Of a stretch of DNA of 51,842 nt, positions 46,901 through 51,842 are shown one piece after another. The DNA comes from Candidatus Nitrotoga sp. HW29 (GTDB lineage Bacteria > Pseudomonadota > Gammaproteobacteria > Burkholderiales > Gallionellaceae): the NCBI RefSeq assembly GCF_924101635.2, contig NZ_CAKMAA020000073.1, positions 1 to 51,842 on the forward strand. The letters are read 5' to 3'. The notes under the pieces are model-generated. The model was given only the letters and a program-made list of their open reading frames with translations, had not been told where the DNA came from and did not search any database. Made by a program: the position numbers and the translations under genes. Numbering within the stretch: the first letter of the stretch is position 1; each line of letters begins with the position of its first letter.

Positions 46901-49211
46901 CCTGACGAACACTGCTACTGGCAGATAACAGGATGAGTGGAGCATCACACCATTCGGCTTCATCCGCCGCCATTTCTTCAATGTCCTGGCAGGTGACTCG
47001 CGTTAACCCCAGTTGTTCCAAGTTGGGGTTATTGAAACGCCAGCCACGCCGGAGGTCATAGTAGATTCGATAGCCCAAGATGTTGCGCAAAGTATCTTGC
47101 ACCTGACGACGTGTATTTCCCTTCACATCTGGGTCTTGCATGTACTCTGCTCGAACTCCAGCGTCATCCCGTTCAAACCCCAATGCCGATAGAACAGCCG
47201 ATGCAATTTCATTTTCCGACAGGGCTTGTTTTTGGCTGCCCTCTATTGCTGCAAGCAAGGCACTGCGCAATAGCAGAACCTGCATGAAGTCATTAAAGTG
47301 GCCAGCCTGCAGTGCTGCGTCTTGTCTGTTGTCAGTAAATCCGAGAATTTTCTTGGCATCCGTCGAGAGGTGCTCATCATCTTCATACAGGTAACGCAAC
47401 GCGCTGATGGTCAGCATCGTTCCCGCCGAGCTACGCCCTTCACCGGATAATGAAGTCAGCCTTAAGGAATCTTTACCGGATGTTTGGTACGTGGTCTGGC
47501 AGTTGAGACAATAACGGAATGCTCCGGGAATATACCAACCCTTAACGCCAACTGCTCCTATTTCGCCATCTGGCGTGACGCTTACTGAAATCGGTTGGTA
47601 CTTTTTGAATGACGATTTTAGCCTTAGCTCGCCATCAACCTTCTGCTCCAACCAGGTTTCTGGATATTTTTCTACTACGTCATCCCATATCCCAGCTTCA
47701 TCCGGCATGAAGAAACCGTTTTTTATTTCTTCATCTTCATTGTTTCGCTCGTCAATATTCCGAGGATTAAAAAAAGTGGAATCAGACTGCTTTTCGTCCC
47801 AAACCGGATAGTATTCTTGGCCGCACTCTCGACAGAAGTGGACCGCATAGAGCCTACGATTCCTATCGCCCGGCACATACTGCTGTCCTTCGAGCGTCAG
47901 GAAACGATGCCCCTCTGATTCAAGGGAAGAAAACACCTTGCCACCACCGGAGATGAACTGGTGCAACTTAAATGCAAACAAACTGCGTCCATTCTGGTCA
48001 ATTGCTCCATAAGCGATGAGCAAGAATTTAGCTAGTGTGTCACTGGCAATTGATTCAGCGACACCCGCATCAGCAGCCAATCTTTTTGTGGCTTCCGCCA
48101 ACGTCAGTGGCTGCGCCCTACGCCACTTGGTTCCCTCCATTGAAAGACCGAGCGTCAGTTCAACCCAAACCGCCAAAGGATGCTTGCGCAATTCATCATA
48201 GGTTGCGTGCTCATCCATCCCCGTTGCCAACGCAGCCGCCAATTGAGACTTGATACTTTCAACAACCAAGCTCTCATTAGTAATACGTTGTAGAGTTTCG
48301 GTAACAACATGCTCTGGCCAAATTTTTGTTCCAAATAGCTTGCTCGCTACGTTCGCCACAACGGTGTTGCGCTCATCCTGCGTGCCATCTGTAGCCATCG
48401 TTGCCGAGGTACCGATACATTGCAGCTTGCCTGATAACGCCTCTCGAATACGCCTGACCAGCAAAGCGACATCTGCCCCCTGACGACCACGATAGGTGTG
48501 AAGCTCGTCTAACACGAGGAACTGCAACCCTTTGGAATTACGAATAACCGCCTTATCCTTGTCGTCCTGACGCGTCATCAACAACTCAAGCATCATGAAG
48601 TTGGTCAGAAGAATGTCTGGCGGGCTAGATGCTATGCATTGACGCTCTTCATCACTCTCTTGCCCGGTATATCTATCGAATGTGATTGGCGCATCCGCAT
48701 CTGAAAAATCGGATAAAAATTTCCCAAGTTCTTCCAGTTGGCTATTGGCTAGTGCATTCATCGGATAAATGATGATGGCTCGCGTGCGCTTAGTCTTATC
48801 GCTCGCTTTAGCCTTCAGGATGGCATCGATAATAGGGATGAAATACGCCAGCGACTTACCTGATCCTGTTCCCGTTGTCAGAACATAACTGGCTCCAGCT
48901 TGTGCGAAGCTGATAGCCTCTTGCTGATGCTGAAACAAAGATAAGCTCGTACCAGCAGATTCCTTGTTTTTCCCGTAACGAAAAATTCTGTAACAAGCTG
49001 GATGCAACACACCAGCATCAACTAATTGCTGAACAGTGGAACCCTGCCTGAAATTAGGATTAACTTGAATAAGAGGGGCTGGCCAATATTTCTGCGAATC
49101 ATATTCGTGATCCACAAAGCCTTTGATATCTCCCGCCTTGATTCTGGTAAAACTCCGCGTAAAATCGGAGTAGTCAGTTACCAGTTTTTCTCTGAATTCA
49201 AAAACGTCCAT
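43908..49211 (-). CDS. DEAD/DEAH helicase with DUF1998 and C-terminal nuclease-like domain
   Basis: A 1767-residue protein. Walker A TTGTGSGKS at 112-120, DELH at 235-238, GTSATMA near 265, and a second lobe with SPTMELGVDI and NYAQRSGRAGRAGQP mark a superfamily 2 helicase of the MrfA type. Zinc-like pairs CRECG and CPACG-(N)-CVACG are present. DUF1998 follows, with ESAEGGAGVL and CEAGCYKCLLSYYNQP. The last 100 residues, YIDGPHHYEPAQREKD then YLVIRFPKEQS, look like a Vsr/DUF559-type endonuclease. The size and helicase-DUF1998 fusion recall DruE of Druantia, and the parts recall DISARM DrmA plus DrmB. The start is ATG 49211; first gene of the 20-kb operon. Confidence 0.85.
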   Translation of the reverse strand: MDVFEFREKLVTDYSDFTRSFTRIKAGDIKGFVDHEYDSQKYWPAPLIQVNPNFRQGSTVQQLVDAGVLHPACYRIFRYGKNKESAGTSLSLFQHQQEAISFAQAGASYVLTTGTGSGKSLAYFIPIIDAILKAKASDKTKRTRAIIIYPMNALANSQLEELGKFLSDFSDADAPITFDRYTGQESDEERQCIASSPPDILLTNFMMLELLMTRQDDKDKAVIRNSKGLQFLVLDELHTYRGRQGADVALLVRRIREALSGKLQCIGTSATMATDGTQDERNTVVANVASKLFGTKIWPEHVVTETLQRITNESLVVESIKSQLAAALATGMDEHATYDELRKHPLAVWVELTLGLSMEGTKWRRAQPLTLAEATKRLAADAGVAESIASDTLAKFLLIAYGAIDQNGRSLFAFKLHQFISGGGKVFSSLESEGHRFLTLEGQQYVPGDRNRRLYAVHFCRECGQEYYPVWDEKQSDSTFFNPRNIDERNNEDEEIKNGFFMPDEAGIWDDVVEKYPETWLEQKVDGELRLKSSFKKYQPISVSVTPDGEIGAVGVKGWYIPGAFRYCLNCQTTYQTSGKDSLRLTSLSGEGRSSAGTMLTISALRYLYEDDEHLSTDAKKILGFTDNRQDAALQAGHFNDFMQVLLLRSALLAAIEGSQKQALSENEIASAVLSALGFERDDAGVRAEYMQDPDVKGNTRRQVQDTLRNILGYRIYYDLRRGWRFNNPNLEQLGLTRVTCQDIEEMAADEAEWCDAPLILLSASSSVRQAALQKLFDAMRQGLCLSTRYLDRIQLDKLKTESYSYLREPWGFTEDEKPVASNWFITKSKPRDEYKHNTDYLISGSPRSRLGREFKKRSLWGEGNLHEGKIDDVACEQIITALLKLAKRYGLVVEEETEFGITGYQLNGSSLLWQLGEGESQAKANDNRFFRNLYRNIAALLRNPAHRLFDFEAREHTAQVEQSDRMEREARFRYTCKDREQWLASTGRQLEWLPVLFCSPTMELGVDISSLNTVYLRNVPPTPANYAQRSGRAGRAGQPALVITYCAAQSPHDQYFFRDPVRMVHGQVNPPTLDLANRELIQSHLHAVWLSETGQKLDNSICGLLDMNQPATPILPSLQDTLDMPAAKLRAHQRGVSILNMLQDELTKVKAPWYSERWAESVFQRAFLEFDHALDRWRELFRATTRQMDINQKVMNTPAASERERRDAKQRHDEAFRQREILLQQGSTLNSDFYTYRYLASQGFLPGYNFPRLPLMAYIPARRGKIGRENFLSRPRFLALSEFGPYSLIYHEGSQYRVTRALLSVSADDQVAVGAQLSTEYARICPACGYGHFRQQRDFDRCVACGTLLEGAKEIRALYRIENVSTRRAERITANEEERVRQGYEMQTTMQFSEEDGKLQCLKTLFKDEQGELLELQYGAAATVWRMNLGWRRRKDKSILGFNINPVTGHWVGGADETGEGEVDLPPDVTPPQRIVPYVEDRRNVLVIRSPEVLDITTMATLQYAIKRGIEAIYQLEESELMAEPLPGRDPRLSILLYESAEGGAGVLTRLATEPGALAEVAAKALEVMHFKCPENGLWNAQTLQEDVGADGQSNCEAGCYKCLLSYYNQPDHTVIDRKDAANGGKILDILCRLTRANGEVGSLEKDAAEQSDELRRISGSSLERVWLDFVEQHGYLKPGRGQEMIERCQTCADFYYHDWKAAIYIDGPHHYEPAQREKDATINRCLDDAGYLVIRFPKEQSRWQEIFAAHADLFGTGKITGTKNS

Positions 49212-49609
49212 TTTATTCCTTAGTGTTTTACACTTCGACTTCCATTCTGCAGGTTATGTGTTGCCATTCGTTGACCAGTTCGTGCGAATTGCCTTGTCCA
49301 TCGTTGTTGCCTATAAGGATTCCCCAACCAAAGCCTTTAGCTTCAAAATTTCTAGCCTTCTAATCTCGGGCAGACTGGCCAGATAGCAGTTACTGCAATC
49401 GGTTCGGAGCCTTTCGCCCCCACTTTGCAACACCACGAGCAAAGATAAAGGCAGCATAAAATGTTTTATCCGTTTGTTCTTGTATGCACGGCAACAATAC
49501 GATAGTTATCGTGCAATTTTGATGTTAGAAACAAGGTGTATCTTTACAGTTGTCGTGGCATGTCCACGCGCATGATCCATAGAATTTCTCTAACCAGCGG
49601 TTGGATAAT
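49212..49609. other. Intergenic region before the defence operon
   Basis: No gene supported. It should hold the promoter of the 20-kb minus-strand operon and the end of abiEii. A 14-base dyad, ACGATA-GT-TATCGT, lies at 49499-49512 and could be an operator. The remainder has no structure I can name. Confidence 0.3.
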
Positions 49610-50521
49610 TTACGCATTCTTTCGCCAGCCTTCTCCGGCCCGCCAGGCCATGTCGTGTCTGCTGCTCGTTGCGGCACCTGCCAACACCGGCAGCAAAAAT
49701 TCTCGGAGATCACCGATGACTTTCACCAACGGCATCGACTCCAATGCGTTCTTGCGAAGGAAGGCCAGCCACTGCTTATTTTTCTGATCATCGTTGATGA
49801 ATTCGTCGCTCAGTCCTATGGGCATTCCTTCGGGAAACGCTGTGCGCCGACGTTCGAAGGTAGCCACGATTGCCCGTGACAGTAACGCACCATCGAAGTC
49901 AGAATGTTTCGCCAGCACCCAGAGGTCGAAAAAATCTTTCATTCGACTGTTCAACATGCCGAGCGATATCAGCGCCTCCAGCTTTTCCGCAACAACCGTG
50001 TAGCGAGGATAAGCCCACAGTTGCGGCTCTGGCAAACCGGTCAAAATGATCGGATAACTCACATCATCCGGTCCGGGCACAACGGCATCGCCGAACCCGA
50101 CATCAACCTGTACTGGGCAGCGTGCACTGTCCAGCAAGCCCGTCAGCGTGATCCGAACACCCGCGTAGTTGGCCTCCTTGCGGATCTCGGCACCCTTCAC
50201 GGAATCGGGCTGAAATACAATGCCATCCTCTACTTCAATGCGGCTGATATTGCGAAAAACCTCTTCCAGATGAGAAATTTCAGACGAACCAAAACCGAGC
50301 AAGTCAGCATCATGGGTCGGACGATGTGGCACATCGAACCACAGATCAAACAGCAGCGCCCCCTTAAGCAAGAACTGGTCTCGTTGTTCCGATATACTCA
50401 GACGATAGAGCATGCGCTCCAGTGCATAACGCGTCAGCAGCAGGTTGAAGTCCAGATTTTCCGCCCGCGCCTTGTTGAGCAAGCGGTTGCGGATGGATGC
50501 GCCAACATTCTGAACGCTCAT
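49610..50521 (-). CDS. abiEii: AbiEii nucleotidyltransferase toxin
   Basis: A 303-residue type IV toxin of the nucleotidyltransferase fold. QFLLKGALLFDLWF and RPTHDADLLGF supply the G-x-x-x-F and D-x-D motifs of this family, and VVAEKLEALISLG and RMKDFFDLWVL complete the core. AbiEii blocks growth during phage infection and is held by AbiEi. The start is ATG 50521, overlapping the AbiEi stop as ATGA; the open frame extends 21 codons further but into the antitoxin gene. Confidence 0.9.
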   Translation of the reverse strand: MSVQNVGASIRNRLLNKARAENLDFNLLLTRYALERMLYRLSISEQRDQFLLKGALLFDLWFDVPHRPTHDADLLGFGSSEISHLEEVFRNISRIEVEDGIVFQPDSVKGAEIRKEANYAGVRITLTGLLDSARCPVQVDVGFGDAVVPGPDDVSYPIILTGLPEPQLWAYPRYTVVAEKLEALISLGMLNSRMKDFFDLWVLAKHSDFDGALLSRAIVATFERRRTAFPEGMPIGLSDEFINDDQKNKQWLAFLRKNALESMPLVKVIGDLREFLLPVLAGAATSSRHDMAWRAGEGWRKNA

Positions 50522-51126
50522 GCCAAACTTTCCAGATATGGGCGCATCACGTTGGCGACGCGGCAGACCTTGGCGTAGTACCAAATATCATCACTCGTCA
50601 TTCGCTTTTCATGCCAAGCCTCACGCAGCACTTCAAGCGCGACATCAAGACCGATCTTGTTGCGGTATTTGAAACAGTCGGCAACAGTCTTTGCAACACC
50701 GGTGACGCGGACAGTCACGCCATCCACGACGTGTTCCTCGACCCCCTCGGTAAACGCCGCACCAGAGAAACGCACAATACGCAGCGGCGGGTAATCGAGC
50801 TTCGGTTTGACGGCCTTGTTTTCAACCGCCAGCCACACCTCAAAAGGCGCTTGGGTAGTCAGGTTGTGAAAACGGAGGGCAGAGAGCAAGCAGACAACCC
50901 CTTTGGGAACCTTGCGTGACACTTCCGACAGCGATCCTTGGGTTGACACTACGCGCCCAGGCAACCCATAAAGACCGCGCCCGACACGCTCTAGCTGCCC
51001 GCGACGGACAGCGCGCGTCAGCGAAACACGCGGAATACCCAGCGGTGCCAGATCACACGGACGTATCAGTCCTTTGTTTCGAGCCAGGTCGAGCAGATTT
51101 TCGGCAAGCTTGTTCATAACCGTCAT
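50518..51126 (-). CDS. abiEi: AbiEi antitoxin and repressor
   Basis: A 202-residue protein with an N-terminal winged helix (LLDLARNKGLIRPCDLAPLGIPRVSLTRAVRRGQLERVGRGLYGLPG, residues 11-57) and the AbiEi C-terminal domain (VCLLSALRFHNLTTQ, VAKTVADCFKYRNKIGLDVALEVLREA). It represses its own promoter and antagonises AbiEii. The start is ATG 51126 with GGAA just upstream; ATG 51117 is an alternative. A tandem 10-bp repeat upstream is a likely operator. Confidence 0.9.
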   Translation of the reverse strand: MTVMNKLAENLLDLARNKGLIRPCDLAPLGIPRVSLTRAVRRGQLERVGRGLYGLPGRVVSTQGSLSEVSRKVPKGVVCLLSALRFHNLTTQAPFEVWLAVENKAVKPKLDYPPLRIVRFSGAAFTEGVEEHVVDGVTVRVTGVAKTVADCFKYRNKIGLDVALEVLREAWHEKRMTSDDIWYYAKVCRVANVMRPYLESLA

Positions 51127-51148
51127 ATTGTTCCATAACGTCGGTAGT

Positions 51149-51168
51149 TGTCAATATATGTCAATATA
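51149..51168 (-). promoter_or_regulatory. Tandem operator-promoter of abiE
   Basis: TGTCAATATA is repeated twice in perfect tandem. On the minus strand each copy contains TTGACA, a consensus -35 box. Depending on which copy is used, the -10 would be ACAATA, overlapping the start codon, or a poor box upstream of it. Direct repeats here are a reasonable AbiEi binding site. Confidence 0.45.
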
Positions 51169-51218
51169 TCGGAACGCATTTACTGCAAGAAGCGCCCACA
51201 GCGCACCGTCTGGATTAT

Positions 51219-51724
51219 TCACTTCAGCATTCTTAAACATTCCACCAATGACCAGCCATACATCCCGAACGCTAACAAATACTCGCGGAGATCACCCGTG
51301 CATAACTTGAGCGGCGAAACGAATCGCCTGTTGCTTGGTCACAGCAGCGGTACGCCCGAGATGGTTAGCCAGCCGCCAGCAAGGTGAGACAGGTAGCCCG
51401 TTGCGACCCCTGCTACCATCGGCACTGCATATCCTTGATGCCAGCGCAAATGATGCAGCGACCACCAAATCAACCATGACATGCCCGCAACAGCGAGTAG
51501 GCTATGCGAGATACCACGATGACCGAACACGGTTGCAATCGGTATCAAGAGCGGCAGAACACGTTTGCCAAATGCGCTTTGCGAATGGTCGATATCCAGA
51601 ATCATGCTTCCAAGGATTCCGCCACCGAGCATAAGCATCATCTGCGAGGGTTGCGCGCGTTGAGCGCACCTGAGACTAGCAACGACGATGCACAACCCGC
51701 TGCAATACGGGTAAAGGCGAGCAT
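51219..51724 (-). pseudogene. YdjM-family membrane metal-dependent hydrolase, disrupted
   Basis: YdjM-type proteins are inner-membrane proteins with a metal-binding D-x-D-H and H-R-x-x-S-H-S pattern, visible here as LDIDHSQSAFGKR and FGHRGISHSL. The true N-terminus, MLAFTRIAAGCASSL from ATG 51724, lies in a different frame from this core, so a frameshift occurs near 51650-51670. After the conserved GVPLL a TGA stands at 51339-51341, exactly where the family has Trp, and the frame continues PSNRRFVSPLKLCTGD before ending at 51219. Two defects mean that the gene is probably inactive. Confidence 0.7.
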
Positions 51725-51731
51725 CTTCCAG

Positions 51732-51842
51732 TCAAATTCGCTTCTGCAAATTACTAACCCACATCCATGTTGCCAAGCCGATGGATGCAATCGCCAGAGG
51801 AGCAACCATTGAAGGCAATGGTATCGGTAGCACCAGCCAGAT
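51732..51842 (-). CDS. C-terminal end of an unidentified membrane-protein gene
   Basis: The visible 36 codons read into the window from its right edge and end at a TGA at 51732-51734: a hydrophobic stretch SMVAPLAIASIGLATWMWV followed by SNLQKRI. The ydjM remnant starts just downstream. Too little is visible to identify it. Confidence 0.5.
   Translation of the reverse strand: MWLVLPIPLPSMVAPLAIASIGLATWMWVSNLQKRI

Noticed and set aside
43908-49211. Complete Druantia system
   Set aside because: Only a DruE-like helicase is present; no DruH or other Druantia partners were recognised.
51219-51842. Alternative genetic code with TGA as Trp
   Set aside because: TGA ends many intact genes here, including traU, traN, abiEi and the DUF1998 helicase, and Trp codons elsewhere are TGG.

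Overview
The window looks like the interior of an integrative and conjugative element (ICE) or large conjugative plasmid from a proteobacterium, most likely a betaproteobacterium. Reasons: an SXT/IncC-type block of F-like transfer genes with an HD-domain MOBH relaxase, a RecE/RecT-type recombination pair, an AcaB-like ICE protein, and a dispersed short palindromic repeat of a kind I remember from beta- and gammaproteobacteria. The taxonomic call is an inference. I saw no integrase, rRNA, tRNA, CRISPR array or recognisable oriT.

Layout. (1) 0.1-3.6 kb: a minus-strand recombination block (PD-(D/E)XK exonuclease, small membrane protein, RecT). Each gene is preceded by a matching two-hairpin leader whose second hairpin pairs away the Shine-Dalgarno sequence. 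An AcaB-like gene diverges from it. (2) 3.6-6.6 kb: a patch of short insertions and remnants: a possible BREX PglX N-terminal stub, a DUF4143 ATPase, solo insertion-sequence end repeats, a HigB/HigA toxin-antitoxin pair, and a RAYT transposase stub with an 18-bp perfect palindrome. (3) 6.6-20.9 kb: plus-strand cargo of unknown function: an 80-residue peptide resembling a RiPP precursor, a DUF6895-like helical protein, then a 2181-residue protein with a twin-arginine signal, a 1496-residue protein, a 327-residue protein and a 99-residue protein. (4) 21.1-28.9 kb: minus-strand, translationally coupled transfer genes in the order trhF-like peptidase, traI, traW, traU, trbC, traN (in two ORFs), small secreted protein. 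trbC is frameshifted with an apparent deletion. (5) 29.1-49.2 kb: one 20-kb minus-strand defence-type operon: DUF1998 helicase with a C-terminal nuclease domain, SNF2 helicase, large N6-adenine methyltransferase, SMC/Rad50-like ATPase, HNH nuclease, PD-(D/E)XK nuclease broken by an in-frame TGA, GHKL ATPase, tandem phosphoribosyltransferase-like protein and a DUF6527 protein. (6) 49.6-51.8 kb: the AbiEii/AbiEi pair, a doubly disrupted YdjM-family gene and the end of one more gene.

How it may work together. The helicase, methylase and ATPase order matches what I recall of Hma (helicase-methylase-ATPase) systems, and the SNF2 helicase and methylase also resemble DISARM DrmD and DrmMI. The last three genes of that operon (GHKL, PRTase-like, DUF6527) form their own tightly coupled unit and are the best candidate for an undescribed defence module. 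The second strong candidate is the giant-protein cluster at 8.2-20.3 kb: an unusually large Tat-targeted protein followed 10 bp later by a large partner without a signal peptide. Disruptions in trbC, the PD-(D/E)XK gene and ydjM suggest the element is decaying or was sequenced with errors.
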